From: Azadirachta indica
Lineage: Eukaryota; Streptophyta; Magnoliopsida; Sapindales; Meliaceae
Assembly (NCBI GenBank): GCA_022749755.1
Contig: CM040442.1
Location: 5,740,457 to 5,804,456, forward strand
DNA length: 64,000 nucleotides
Reading direction: 5' to 3'
The position numbers were made by a program, and so were the translations under genes. Positions within the stretch are counted from its first letter, which is position 1, and each line of letters starts with the position of its first letter. Below the pieces are notes generated by a model. It ran no database searches, was not told the DNA's origin, and worked only from the letters and a program-made list of their open reading frames with translations. Below are positions 21,576 to 32,930 of this stretch, piece after piece.

Positions 21576-23058
21576 ACCAAAAACTTTTCCTTCTCCTTCT
21601 CATGATCAATTGTAGATACAATCCACAAAGCCATGTCTCGAATCACATCATGCATTTCTTCCTCTTCCTCCAATAGGCAAGCGTGAATAAGAGTACCAAT
21701 AATGGAGTATCTCTGATTTCGTGCTCTTATTCCATCATATTCATCCAAAATTCCCTCACATATCCAACGATCTACCAGGTCTTCTTTATTAATTCTATAA
21801 TCTTCCGAAAATAAACTACAATACAGAAGACAAAATCTAGTGGTGTCGCTTGGCAAAAAGTCGTAGCCGAATTTTAAGCTATAATATACCCTTATTTCCA
21901 TACCTGCAAATTTAGAGGCTGAACTCCTTAAGACCTCAATTGCATGTTCCCATTCTTGAGGTGTCTTCTTACAGGCCGTTGCACGACCAACAACAATTAG
22001 AGCAAGCGACAAACCACCACATTCTTTGGCAACAGTTTCAGCTAGCTCAAGAATATTAGGATGACTGTCAAGAACTTCTTTTCCGACTTTCTCCTCAAAT
22101 AATTTACAAGCATCCTCCTATCCCAAGCACTCCACTTTGAAGCTTTTGTGAGCTTCCATGTTACCGCAAACCTCAAACTCTTGATTTGTAAAAACTACTT
22201 TAGATGCACTTGTTGGGGTTGGAAGAGGTAAACCAACTTTAATTGAATCAACATGCTCGCATATGTCATCCAATAATTATACAAATTTCCTTTTGCTCAA
22301 GATTCTGAAAATTTCCTGAGCTTTATCGTCTGGACTTTTACCCTTCCAAGACTCGTTGAACACACCAATCTTTCTGGCAATACTTTCTTGAATCTTTTCA
22401 AGTTCCACTTCTTTAGACACCACGGCCCAAATGACGACATCAAAATTATATGGGAAGCCAAGGAACTTTTTGTTAATTATGGTTAAAAGGGTAGTTTTAC
22501 CCACCCCTCCCATCCCGTATATGCCAATAATTCCAGCTTGTTCTTCTGTGAGGCATATCCAAACTTTGTCAAATGTTGATTGCAGGCCTACTATTTTGGT
22601 GCAAGAGGTCTTTCATCGACTGGATTTTCTGGTATCGTTTGTGCCACCTCTCTGAAATCTCCTTCGCTCCTTAAATGCTCCACATTTCGCAGTGTTTTGA
22701 ATACCTTTTTCCCAAACTTGTTGTTTGACTTACAATTCGTGGAACAAAATCCTCCACCACATAGTTGCTCAACTTCTCGAGGGCTTTCTCGTGTAAGTTT
22801 TTCAGCTTCAGTTTCCACATCTTGCACTCTTGAAAGCCAACCTAGCACTTTTTCCAGCCGTTTCCTCCCTTGCCGTTCGGCAACGGTTACTTTGATCAGC
22901 ACATCATTCCTTTCTTCAACCAGCTTTTTTGTTTGCGTCTCCAAGTTATCAAGATTATCTTGGAGCTCATGTATATATGCTGCTTTCCCAACAGCGCAAT
23001 TAAGGCATTGAGAAATGATATTATCACATGAGATTGAGGGCGAACAAACTTTACCCGT
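21576..23058 (-). pseudogene. CNL pseudogene lacking its start codon and LRR half (unit 1)
   Basis: Matches the CNL family from the N-terminus (23058) to just after the MHD region, KEKEKFLV (21576), where homology stops and unrelated sequence follows, so the LRRs are absent. The ATG of MGNV is ACG (TGKV). A 1-bp deletion at about 22592 (ATTGTTGG to ATTTTGG) shifts the frame before the P-loop. TAA replaces a Leu codon right after KRKFV in kinase-2 (about 22277). TAG replaces the Tyr of the RYEDAW motif (about 22112). VKMH is shortened to MH by a small deletion. P-loop GMGGVGKTT is intact at about 22488-22514. With start loss, frameshift, two stops and truncation, function as an NLR is very unlikely. 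Confidence 0.9.
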
Positions 23059-23547
23059 ACTGATTTCAACAACGAGAAATTGCTGTGGTAAGTACAATTA
23101 GAAAAATTTATATATGCTTCTCGATCGTGTTGGCCAGAAGAAAGGCTGTAGGTGAGGAAGACAGTGTACGTATGTTTCCTAGAGTACTATAATTGTAATG
23201 CCATGTATTCTATCAAAGTTATGATGAGATCATGAGAGATTTAAACTTAAAAATGAATCAAATTAAAATTTAATAAAATTATATTTGTGCACCACGATGA
23301 CTTTTATTCTGCGTTCACACATGCAAAAGAACAAACAGCCAACAATTTGAAAGCAAAAGGATTATTGATTAATTAATTAATGAATGTCTAACTCTCGAGG
23401 CCCCCACACTTCTACTAATTAAAAGAATCTTGTTGTAGATATATTATTTATTTTGCAAGACGATTTGATACTTATAGGTATAAGGGATATTGTTATACAC
23501 CATTTAACTTTTGGAAAAATATTGAATCATTTATTTAAATTAAAATA

Positions 23548-24530
23548 TTATTCTCAATATTATAAATCATAAATCTTCTAAAACAAAATGCTAACTCTTA
23601 GAATATATGTAATCAATATATTATTAAAATCTTAAAGTGTAAACAAAATGATCCTTATAGATTTAGTCTAGAGTAACTAAAAGTATTTTAATCTTCAACT
23701 TTCCTATTTTGCTGAGCTCATGATAGTCACAGTTGTGGTCGAGCATGCCTAGAGTAAAGGTTGGTTTCAAGTTCAGATTGATTGTGGTCTCTAAGTCATA
23801 TAATTTAGTTACTATTGCAATCATCATTTCTCTATTCTTTGGATATTTTATGATGCCTGGTTACATATTTTCACTCTCTTATAGAATTCATGCAATTTAA
23901 AATTTTTCCATTAACTTTTGGCAGAGTAATGTTGATGTGCTAGTTATGGAGCCTTACCCTAATCCTAATTTTCAAGGGTTATAGAGTTCTTTCACTTGCA
24001 TTTATATCTCTATTTGTTCAAATTTAAACTACTTAATGTTGTCTAAATAAGTCCTTATTATTTACTACTTAAAATGAGGTGAAAATAGAACACGAGAAAT
24101 TTTATCAAAACATGAAGAAATTTGGATTGAAACACACATTTTCACTTTAACAGTATTCTTAATATTATAAATCATAAATCCTTTAAAACAAAATGTTAAC
24201 TCTTAAAATGTATGTAATTAACATATTAATAAAATCTTAAAGTTTAAACAAAACGATCTTTATAAATTTACCCAAGAGTAAGTAATAGTATTTTATTCTT
24301 CAACTTTCCTATTTTGCTGAGCTCATGGCAGTTGTAGTTGCAACCACGCGTGCCTATAATAAATGTTGGTTTCAAGTTTAGATTGATTGTGAACCCTAGG
24401 ACTTATGATTCAATTGCTCTGCAAGTGTCATTTCTCTCCTCTTTGGGTATTTTATAATCCCTGGTTACATTCTTACTCTCCTACAGAATTTATAAAGTTC
24501 AATTTTTCCATACCTTTTGATAGAATAATA
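23548..24530. repeat. Two direct copies of a 380-bp repeat with spacer (unit 1)
   Basis: 23548-23930 and 24150-24530 are diverged direct copies (AATATTATAAATCATAAATC, CAACTTTCCTATTTTGCTGAG, GTTGGTTTCAAGTT, CCTGGTTACAT). The spacer holds the GAGCCTTACCCTAA repeat also found at 903-1070. The duplicate in unit 2 is about 45160-46143. No coding function is recognised. Confidence 0.65.
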
Positions 24531-25667
24531 TTATTGCGAATAAATTGGCTGACTTGGATCTTCTATGCAACTCCTTGATTGGGTGGAATTATCCTCCGAT
24601 GGGTGTTGGTCACATGATTTTAAGAGATATTCGAGGATTCTCAAATTTCCGTTTCTGCTGATTTTTGTTATTGTGGGCAATTTGCTTTCATTTATTTTTA
24701 TGTTGCATTTTTGGGTGCAATTCTTTGATGAAGGAGTAAGGCTAACTGCGTTTCCCTTGTTTCTTTGTCCTTACTTCTTTTTAGATTAATGCATTTGCCT
24801 ACGTTGGCTTTTTTTTACTTAAGAAAAAGGAATTCAATCTTCAACTTGTAATTCTAAATAAACTTTAAAAAAATTATTTCTTACTTTTTAATAAAAAAAT
24901 TAACAGCAGTTTAATGAATAAAATTTATTTAAAATATTTTTATTAAAATCGAATATAACAATAATAGCATAAAAATAATAACCATGCTTTTGAGGTGAAT
25001 CAGAAAATAAGAAGGTATGTAAGTATTAAAGGAATATAACTGGTAATAACCATTTTACTTTAAAGTAGGTTTCTAGCAGAAAAGAGGTTTGAATTTTAAC
25101 CACATGCTGCATTGAAATCCGAGCAAAAGTAACATTTTTCCCTGCCTTTCATGTTTTCTTTGTATTGGATATTTTGGTCGGAAAATGAAAAATCAGGCTA
25201 ATTCAATTAAAAATATTTAAACAGGGATGATTAAATAACGTGGGCCGAAAAGTTGGTTTCTGTTTTGGGCTGGTAGCGAAAAATTAGAAAATGAACACTT
25301 GGCCCAATGGGACAATGAAAATATTAGAGACCCCAATTCTCAAATGAAGCAATTCCTCTGTATGGGACCAAAAGATGAAACATGGAATCGTTGAACCCAG
25401 TAGAGATTTAGCGCAACTGCAAAACTTATACATCTTCGAAAAGCATAATCCTAACTTCTCATCAAGGTAATATATGTTAGAAATGACGCAATTGTTTCCT
25501 CTATCCGAAGTTCAACACTACCAAAAGAAATGCTAATTTTGGTCTGCCCGACGTCCACCAGCTTATTTATCTGGAAATTAAGTGGCATCGTTAAACTACA
25601 AACAAATAATATAATAATACAAGTGAGACCACATAAACAATGTTTATTAATAATGGATTGAATTACG
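24531..25667. other. Intergenic, NLR downstream flank (unit 1)
   Basis: A 74-residue hydrophobic open frame at 24565-24789 has no family resemblance I can name. 24830-25250 is related to 10280-10760. 25560-25667 resembles the NLR 3'-flank (AATTAAGTGGCA..., AATACAAGTGA, AATGTTTATTAAT) and may be the tail of a lost gene. Confidence 0.45.
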
Positions 25668-25685
25668 CACAAAAGATGGTAATTT

Positions 25686-26531
25686 TTTTTTTTTGGAAAA
25701 GAAATTTCATTAAAGAAAGAAAACTAGAACAAAGAAGCAATTTCAGTTGAAAATCTTCCAACTAAGATAATAGCATTCTGACAGCTTAAAGCAAACTTTG
25801 CTAAATTATGAGCAATTGAATTATATTGCCTAGGAATATGTCTAACTTGATAGCTGCTTTGATCTGCAATTAATTCTAACTTGATTGCCATAGATCTCTT
25901 TCATACTCCCCATTCTTCCAGTAACTAGTTTAACCACATTCAAATAGTCAGACTCAATTATATACGGATTTAACCCAGAATCAGCAGCTATTTGAGTCCC
26001 AAATTTCATGGCTTTAGCTTCAGCCATATCCACCTCCTCGAAGAAGCCAATTCGGTTAATAGCTGCTGCCATTACCTCTCCCTTCAAGTTTTTAATTATC
26101 ACACCAAAACCCATTATTCCCTTCCTCTTATCCACAGCTGCATCAACATTTAATTTAAACCATCCATCAGGAGGGAAAGCCTGCTGCCTTACCATATCTG
26201 TATTGGTACCTGCTTCCATTACTGTGTTGTTGGATAACACAGTTCTAAATGAGTTTAAAAGTGCTTTTGCTCGTGCAAGAATCTTTTGAGGTACATCATA
26301 AATAAAATCAAAGGGAGCTTTGTTTCTTGAGCTCCAGATAGACTACAAAATCAACATTATCAGTTCAAGATCTTTTTTCTCCACTGATCTGACAATCACT
26401 TGAAATAAATTACAGAAATCCAGATTCATTACTTCCACAATTAATTCCAAAAAGGAGTCAGTTGCCAAACTTTTTTTTGCCTTTTGCATCTAATAAGAGC
26501 ATGGCTTACATCTTCTGTTTTCTTTGTGCTT
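25686..26531 (-). mobile_element. 5'-truncated LINE with RNase H-like domain and 18-bp target duplication (unit 1)
   Basis: On the minus strand the order is a zinc-binding reverse-transcriptase tail (EDVSHALIRCKRQKKVW, near 26515), a linker with stops, then an RNase H-like domain (26240-25842). That domain has PPDGWFKLNVDAAVD, MGFGVIIKN, AEAKAMKFG and IIESDYLNVVKL, and after a frame change HIPRQYNSIAHNLAKFAL. This is the 3' end of a plant non-LTR retrotransposon. A run of T at 25685-25694 is its poly(A) tail on the other strand. CACAAAAGATGGTAATTT occurs exactly at both sides (25668-25685 and 26532-26549), a target-site duplication of 18 bp. The open frame is broken by internal stops, so the element is dead. 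Confidence 0.88.
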
Positions 26532-26549
26532 CACAAAAGATGGTAATTT

Positions 26550-26913
26550 AGTATAATTCATAGAGGAGCTTTCTAAGACCTTGTAGATTCAACAAGGGAA
26601 AGTGTATATGTAGGAAATGAAGATACTTAATTCACTAATAAAATATTTGATATACTTAATTCATGAGGTAATGAATTTATATGTATTAATCAGAAATTAA
26701 TGCAACAACTAATCAATAATATTGGCAGAGACAACAACAAAGAAGCAGCACCAACAGGAAACTGCTTATTTAATTGGAAATGAAGTGGCAACATTACAAT
26801 TCCAACAACTGATAATAATAAAAATGAAAACTACAAAAATAATAATGTTTATTAATTGCATTACAATTGAACAGATAAGAAGAATCGTCCAACTAAAGGA
26901 ATCTGCATCACTT
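26550..26913 (-). other. 3' flank of the 893-aa CNL
   Basis: Contains the shared 3' module (TTAATTGGAAATGAAGTGGCAACATTACA, split by substitutions in other copies, and AATGTTTATTAATTGCATTACA), probably the 3' untranslated region. No other gene. Confidence 0.5.
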
Positions 26914-29595
26914 TTAAGACCTAAGGGATTTGAAAAAGGGAAGAAAAGCACTTTGAGTGGCTTGATCATCCCATTGCAGTTCTTTCCACCACGATTCCTC
27001 TCCCCAGATAACGAATTTACATTCCGCTGCGCTGCTGCAATCAAGTGGAAGCTTCTTAAGCTTTGGGCATTTCTTTACGGTTAGCTCTTTCAGATGTGGG
27101 AAGGGCAAGGGCTTTGAGTAGATGCTCTGCAAATTTTTTAAATCTTCTAAGAGAATAAACTGAAGTTTTGCAAATGGAGTTAGATTTTCCACTGCCTCAG
27201 TTGGAACTTCATCCAATTTAATCATTTCTTCCATATTCTCGCACCAATCTATCCTAATATCCTTGAGGTTTGGAGCAAACATAAGCCATGTCATGTGCCT
27301 CAAACTTTTGCACCCGTATATTGAAACACGCTGCAGACTATGGAAACCATGAGTTTCTTGAATGTTTTTCACTTCCCCAGTATAGTCAATCTTCAACTCT
27401 TCCCAGTCATCACAATTTGACAATTTAATTTTTTCAAGATGCCTTAAACTTGCTAATGATAAATCTCTGAGTGACTTTGAATCCTTTAACAATTCAAGGC
27501 ATAGAGATCGAGTACTGTTCTGTAATACAGGGGAGCTCCAGAGTCTTTTGAGAGCATGCATGCTTCTTAAGGAGACAGTCAACACATTTAAATGCTCCAA
27601 ACAAAGCAATTCTCCTACCACAAGTTCACTATCTCCGAACAGAATGCTATCTTCTTCTTGGTGGGTCGAACCACATTGAAACATTCTCAATACCCGTAAC
27701 GTCTTTAAATTAGATATCACTTCCGTTGGAATTCTACGGAGATGATAGGTGTACTCCAACTTCAAACATTTAAGATTAACTAGGTACTTTAACTCTTCTG
27801 GCAACTCTTGTATTCCACTATATGATAGACAAAGATGCTGCAGTGAAACCAAATTACAAATCTGAAGTCCTGAATGCCATCTATTAAATGAAACATCTAA
27901 AACTCTAAGAGAATTCATGGATTGGAAGAAATCACTTTCAACCACATCTATATGTTTGCCACTAAGAAACAAAGTCATAAGATTAGGACACGTAGGAGAT
28001 TTTGATAAATTCCTAATTTTATTATTCATCAGCGACATCCTTGTAACATCTTTCCACATTTCAATTCTCGGTGCTTCAATTAATCCCACACCTGCGAGAA
28101 CCAAATACTTTTCCTTCTCCTTCTCATGATCAATTGTAGATACAATCCACAAAGTCATGTCTCGAATCACATCATGCATTTTTACAATATTGTCTTCCTC
28201 TTCCTCCAACAGGCATGCATGAATAAGATTACCAATAATGGAGTATCCCTGATTTCGTGCTCTTATTCCATCATATTCATCCAAAATTCCCTCACATATC
28301 CAACAATCTATCAGGTCCTCTGTATTAATTCTATAATCTTCCGGAAATAAACTACAATACAGAAGACAAAATCTAGTGGTGTCGCTTGGCAAAAAGTCGT
28401 AACTGAATTTTAAGCGATAATATACCCTTATTTCCATACCTGCAAATTTAGAGGCTGAACTCCTTAAGACCTCAATTGCATGTTCCCATTCTTGAGGTGT
28501 CTTCTTACAGGCCATTGCACGACCAACAACAATTAGAGCAAGCGGCAAACCACCACATTCTTTGGCAACAGTTTCAGCTAGCTCAGGAATATTAGGATGA
28601 CTGTCAAGAACTTCTTTTCCGGCTTTCTCCTCAAATAATTTCCAAGCATCCTCGTATCTCAAGCACTCCACTTTGAAGCTTTTGTGAGCTTCCATGTTCC
28701 CGCAAACCTCAAACTCGCGAGTTGTAAAAACTACTTTAGATGCACTTGTTGGGGTTGGAAGAGGCAAACCAACTTTAATTAAATCAACATGCTCCCAAAT
28801 GTCATCCAGCAATAATACAAATTTCTTTTTGCTCAAGATTCTGAAAATTTCCTGAGCTTTATCGTCTGGACTTTTACTCTTCCAAGACTCGTTGAACAGA
28901 CCAATCTTTTTGGCAATACTTTCTTGAATCTTTTCAAGTTCCCCGTCTTTAGACACCACGGCCCAAATGACGACGTCAAAATTATTTGGGAAGCCAAGGA
29001 ACTTGTTGTTAATTAGGGTTAAAAGGGTAGTTTTACCCACCCCTCCCATCCCGTATATGCCAATAATTCCAGCTTGTTCTTCTGTGAGGCATCTCCAAAC
29101 TTTGTCAAATGTTGATTGCAGACCTACTATTGTTGGTGCAAGAGGTCTTTCATCGACTGGATTTTCTGGTATCGTTTGTGCCACCTCTTTGAAATCTCCT
29201 TCGCTCCTTAAATGCTCCAGATTTCGCAGTGTTTTGAATACCTTTTTCCCGAACTTGTAGCTTGACTTGCAATTGGTGGAACAAAAGCCTCCAACACATA
29301 GTTGCTCAACTTCTCGAGGGCTTTCTCGTACAAGTTTTTCAGCTTCAGTTTCCACATCTTGCACTCTCGAAAGCCAACCTTGCACTTTTTCCAGCCGTTT
29401 CCTCCCTTGCTGTTCGGCAACGGTCACTTTGATCAGCACATCATTCCTCTCTTCAATCAGCATTTTTGTTTGGGTCTCCAAGTTATCAAGATTATGTTGG
29501 AGCTCATGTATATATGCTGCTTTCCCAACAGTGCAATTAAGGCATTGAGAAATGGTATTATCACATGAGAATGAGGGTGAACAAACGTTACCCAT
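26914..29595 (-). CDS. Intact CC-NBS-LRR immune receptor, RPS5-like (893 aa), unit 1
   Basis: Open throughout. MGNVCSPSFSC at the start, coiled coil about 30-75, GGFCSTNC 102-109, P-loop GMGGVGKTT 182-190, kinase-2 VLLLDDIWE near 260-268, FTTREFEVCG near 291-300, [10 protein letters not shown] near 347-356, LLYCSLFPEDYRI near 411-423, VKMHDVI near 471-477, then LRRs to a WWKELQWDD end. The frame stays open upstream to an ATG at 29652, but the MGNV start at 29595 is preferred because all sisters share it and the acylation signal needs it at the N-terminus. Its 5' leader is interrupted by a MITE (29656-29877) that the leaders of the other NLR genes lack. The sequence at 48526-51206 is its duplicate, frameshifted. 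Confidence 0.93.
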   Translation of the reverse strand: MGNVCSPSFSCDNTISQCLNCTVGKAAYIHELQHNLDNLETQTKMLIEERNDVLIKVTVAEQQGRKRLEKVQGWLSRVQDVETEAEKLVRESPREVEQLCVGGFCSTNCKSSYKFGKKVFKTLRNLEHLRSEGDFKEVAQTIPENPVDERPLAPTIVGLQSTFDKVWRCLTEEQAGIIGIYGMGGVGKTTLLTLINNKFLGFPNNFDVVIWAVVSKDGELEKIQESIAKKIGLFNESWKSKSPDDKAQEIFRILSKKKFVLLLDDIWEHVDLIKVGLPLPTPTSASKVVFTTREFEVCGNMEAHKSFKVECLRYEDAWKLFEEKAGKEVLDSHPNIPELAETVAKECGGLPLALIVVGRAMACKKTPQEWEHAIEVLRSSASKFAGMEIRVYYRLKFSYDFLPSDTTRFCLLYCSLFPEDYRINTEDLIDCWICEGILDEYDGIRARNQGYSIIGNLIHACLLEEEEDNIVKMHDVIRDMTLWIVSTIDHEKEKEKYLVLAGVGLIEAPRIEMWKDVTRMSLMNNKIRNLSKSPTCPNLMTLFLSGKHIDVVESDFFQSMNSLRVLDVSFNRWHSGLQICNLVSLQHLCLSYSGIQELPEELKYLVNLKCLKLEYTYHLRRIPTEVISNLKTLRVLRMFQCGSTHQEEDSILFGDSELVVGELLCLEHLNVLTVSLRSMHALKRLWSSPVLQNSTRSLCLELLKDSKSLRDLSLASLRHLEKIKLSNCDDWEELKIDYTGEVKNIQETHGFHSLQRVSIYGCKSLRHMTWLMFAPNLKDIRIDWCENMEEMIKLDEVPTEAVENLTPFAKLQFILLEDLKNLQSIYSKPLPFPHLKELTVKKCPKLKKLPLDCSSAAECKFVIWGEESWWKELQWDDQATQSAFLPFFKSLRS

Positions 29596-29655
29596 ACTGA
29601 TTTCAACAAACGGGAAATTGGTGTGATAAGAACAATATGCAGAAAAAAACATGGG

Positions 29656-29877
29656 GGGATTTTTAACAGTAATTAATATTGCTTACTAATTTTTTTAAAT
29701 GATTATCATATAATATATATATATAAAATAATTATTTTAAATTAAAATTTTTTTATAAAATTTTTTTTAAAAAATAATTATTAAATACATTTATAAAAAA
29801 AAAATTTTAATTTAAAAAAATTTAAGATAATTATTTTTTAAAAATATTTTAAATAATAATTATTATCGAAAATTTAC
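29656..29877. mobile_element. 222-bp MITE inserted in the leader of the 893-aa CNL (unit 1)
   Basis: Ends GGGATTTTTAACAGTAATTA and, in reverse, GTAAATTTTCGATAATAATTA. It is the same family as 36483-36707 and as the unit-2 copies at 51268-51487 and 58069-58293. It lies 61-282 bases before the ATG, between the TGATAAG..ACAATA phrase and the GCTTCTCGATCGTGT phrase, which are only about 15 bases apart in the sister genes. It therefore lengthens the leader or separates the promoter from the start. Confidence 0.7.
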
Positions 29878-30190
29878 ATCATTTATTGCTCATTTTGGTT
29901 AGTTGTATAAAAATGTATGCTTCTCGATCGTGTCGGCGAGGAAGACAGTGTGTGTTTGTTTCTTAAACTATAATTAATTCCTTTATTTTTTTGTTATTTT
30001 GAGAGATTTAAAACTTTAAAATAAATTAGATTAAAATTCAATAAAATTACTTTTGTGCATCACGATGACTTTTATTGTGCGTTCACACCTGTAAAGGACA
30101 AAACAGTCAACAATTTGAAAGTCAAAAGGATTGTTGATTAATTGATGTTGGGCCCTACACTCGTACTGACTAAAAGAATCCTGTTCTAAA
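29878..30190 (-). promoter_or_regulatory. Displaced promoter block of the 893-aa CNL
   Basis: Continues the conserved NLR upstream block after the MITE: GCTTCTCGATCGTGTCGGCGAG, GACAGTGTGTG, ATGACTTTTATTGTGCGTTC. No strong TATA motif is visible on the minus strand. Confidence 0.4.
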
Positions 30191-32469
30191 TATATTATTT
30201 GTTTTGCAAGACGACTTTATATGTATACGTAAAGCGATATGGAACCATGTATCTAAATTAAAATGTTAATGATAAATTAAAAACTTTAAAAAAATTATTT
30301 TATAGTAAAAAAATAATAAATTATAATATATAAATTAAATTTATTGTCGTGTGAGAGAACCTAATCCTTCGTTAAACCTCAACCATAAATATAAATATGC
30401 CTTCACATAAATATATAATGTGAGATGTCATTTGAAAGAAACTTTGGAAAATGTCAATTTCCAAGCAATCGCATAGCCTCATCATATTCATATTTACGGA
30501 TTTATGGAGATATAATAATTTGAGAATTTTGTTTCTAGTGCCTGCATAATTTGTTGGCCGAAGTTTTTTTTTTAATTAAAGTTGGTTTAGACGGAACAAG
30601 AGAATTTATTTGAAAAAGAGAAAGAATAGAAACAATTACAAAAAAAAAAACGGTTAGGCGTCTTAAAATATTTTATCTCAACTTGTTGGTTAGTCGTCTT
30701 TGCAATTTCATAGAAATTGCTTTTACAATTCAAACAAGCAAAATAAAAAATAAAAAATACAACTTTTTTAAAGGCTGTGCCTTTCATAATTTATGTCTTT
30801 TTCTTTTTTTTTTTTTTTTTTTGCCATTCATTAAAGTTATATGATTCCTAATCAGCTACCTGTTTGCTTTCCCATATTTCCTAATTAACTTATTTATTTA
30901 ATTAGTTGTGATGTCTCTTGTGTTTTTTAGGAGTATATCATAACGCGTTTCAGTGCGTCCCAAAATTTTAAACAATCTGTTGGTGTGCTTTCACGCAACA
31001 AATAAAATAACATAATAATGAATTAGATGGAAAGGAAAATAATGTCCATTTTTAATTCTCCACTTGTCTTTAATACAGTGCACTTATCCACTTTAAAGGA
31101 TCCCCCAGAAACTACTTTCCTCAGATTGGCACGTCCAATAAGCAGCTCTCATATACCATTAGAAAATCATACCATGGTTTGAACTTTGAAGGGCTAAACA
31201 TGACAATCTTTCAATGTAGCTCATATAAATAATAAATTAGTGTGTTGTTTTATCAGTGTTGTTGTGCCATAAAATTGTTAAAAACAGGTGACGAAACATC
31301 AGCGAGCGTTACATGAAATTGCCAACCAAGGAAGGAATCTCAAAAAGGAAGAAAAGTCTTCGGATAGATGGTTGAATTGCCTCTGTAGGAATTCGTCAAA
31401 AAACCTTTTTAAGTTTTCCCATACGTAAGGAGAAAATGATGGTGCAGCGGACTTGGCGGCTAACTTGGGTATTTCTTAATTGCCTTACTTTTGCTTGGTA
31501 GGATTCTCCGAAAGAACTTCATTAGTTTTTAACTAAGGATGCAAATAGTTTCCGTAGTTATCATTTTTGTTAAATTTTTTCTCAATTTTTTCTCTTTTTA
31601 GTCGCTTCTCCAAGACCTCTTCAGGGGTATGTGTGGTCTACGGGGTAAAGGCTCTGTTTCCTACCCTGATTTTGTGTGTGTTACTGTTTCTAATTTTTAT
31701 TTTCTTAATATAATTTTTCTCTGTTTTTGCTGAGGTTGTTTATTTAATAAATAAATAAATAAGCCGAGAGCAAAATGCATACATTGAAGTATAAGAAGTA
31801 TGCAAAATCATAACTTCGAAAAACCATTGGCATCTTCATTCGAAAGTATCAAAATCTCTTAGTGAGGAGTATTTCCTGGCATTGAATAGCATTTTCGTTG
31901 CAATTTAAACCAACGCTTTTCTAAGTTTCGTTCGATGCTAACTAGAATCCCTAGCATTGAATATATACTAAAAGTGAAGGGACTGTCGTTAGCAAATTAT
32001 AAAAATTAGTAAATTAAGCATATTAGCTTCTCATTACAGTTTATAAGATTCAAAAAAACAATCAGGATTAATTAAGATCAATAATAAACTTCAGAATGGG
32101 TGACAGTTCTAAACTTCTTTACAACTTGGACGGAGACTGTCTGAATAGCGATTCTTCTTCTTGACAGATTTTGGTTTAAATGTGTATTGGGCGGGGAAAC
32201 TTGTCTCCATCTTGCTCCCATTTCTATCACTTTCTTCCACGGCCCAAATCTCTTAAGTTACTTCCAATTTTGTCTTTCGAGAAAACCTCATTTGGATAAT
32301 AAGAATTTTTGTACTTAGCCCTTCAACTTTTGGATTGCTTCGGTCAATGGTTGGATATCAATTTTTGCATGTCTTAAAAAAGTTGAGAGACAACTCATAG
32401 ACAATCAGTGAATACGAAGGGTATGGCCTGAGCTACTCCTTTCATAGGACTTGACTTCCCTGCAAGGGG
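30191..32469. other. Intergenic, no gene seen (unit 1)
   Basis: AT-rich with T-runs near 30565 and 30805. Around 31600-31760 the sequence is less AT-rich (AAGACCTCTTCAGGGGTATG, CTACGGGGTAAAGG) but has no long frame. The stretch 31740-32060 shares phrases with 39340-39540 (AAAAGTATCAAAATCTCTTA, CTAACTAGAATCCCTAGCATTGAATA), so it is another old repeat. Confidence 0.45.
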
Positions 32470-32493
32470 AAAAAAAAAAAAAAAAAAAAAAAA
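32470..32493. repeat. Poly(A) run (unit 1)
   Basis: An uninterrupted run of 24 A, with 26 A in the unit-2 copy (54067-54092). It could be the tail of a plus-strand retroposon, but no body or target duplication was recognised. Confidence 0.7.
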
Positions 32494-32539
32494 GAAGACT
32501 ACCTTTCCGGCTTAAAAAATCTGTCCTGAGGAAGCTGAG

Positions 32540-32930
32540 TATCTATGGAACGCCTGCCTCATATTCCAAAAAATACTCGGTGGCAGCTGTGTAGAAAGCT
32601 AGGCGGTCAACGTGAGTCACAAAAAGACCATTCCCACCAAATTGAACTTCTCTTAAACAGATTGCAATTTGCAGAATTAGATATATAGCAAACAAGATAC
32701 GGGTGCCTCTGTGCAAACGATAAAGAGGTATGGAGATAACGGACATCTGTAAGTCCTCTTAGAAGCAAAAAAATCAGTGCCAGTGGGGGCTCCATTTATC
32801 AGAAAAGAAAACGGATTGGAGGGGGAGCATTTCATTCTCAGCTCCACCCGTTTGTTACGGAATCCCAATCTCTTCATGACAGTCTTTAGTAAACGCCTAT
32901 TAATTTCTGTTACCATTTTTTTGCTTATAT
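32540..32930 (-). pseudogene. LINE reverse-transcriptase fragment (unit 1)
   Basis: The minus strand encodes LLKTVMKRLGF, FSFLINGAPTG and CPLSPYLFIVCTEA, which match the palm region of plant LINE reverse transcriptases (the PLSPYLF motif is diagnostic). After a frameshift GLFVTH and ATEYFLEYE continue the region around the FADD box, which itself is lost. Only about 130 residues remain. No target duplication was found. Duplicate at 54136-54520. Confidence 0.75.

Noticed and set aside
22580..23011. Serine- and cysteine-rich plus-strand frames opposite the NLR coiled-coil region (also 44193-44624, 16026-16247 and others)
   Set aside because: They are antisense shadows of the NLR reading frame, present in every copy because the coding strand is conserved.
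24565..24789. 74-residue hydrophobic open frame (also at 46178-46402)
   Set aside because: No family resemblance, T-rich composition gives hydrophobic residues by chance, and no gene structure is visible.
25842..26240. Stand-alone RNase H gene
   Set aside because: It lies inside a 5'-truncated LINE with target duplications and internal stops, so it is not an independent gene.
29593..29652. Upstream in-frame ATG adding 19 residues to the 893-aa CNL
   Set aside because: It lies beside the MITE insertion, is not conserved in unit 2 and would bury the MGNVC acylation signal.
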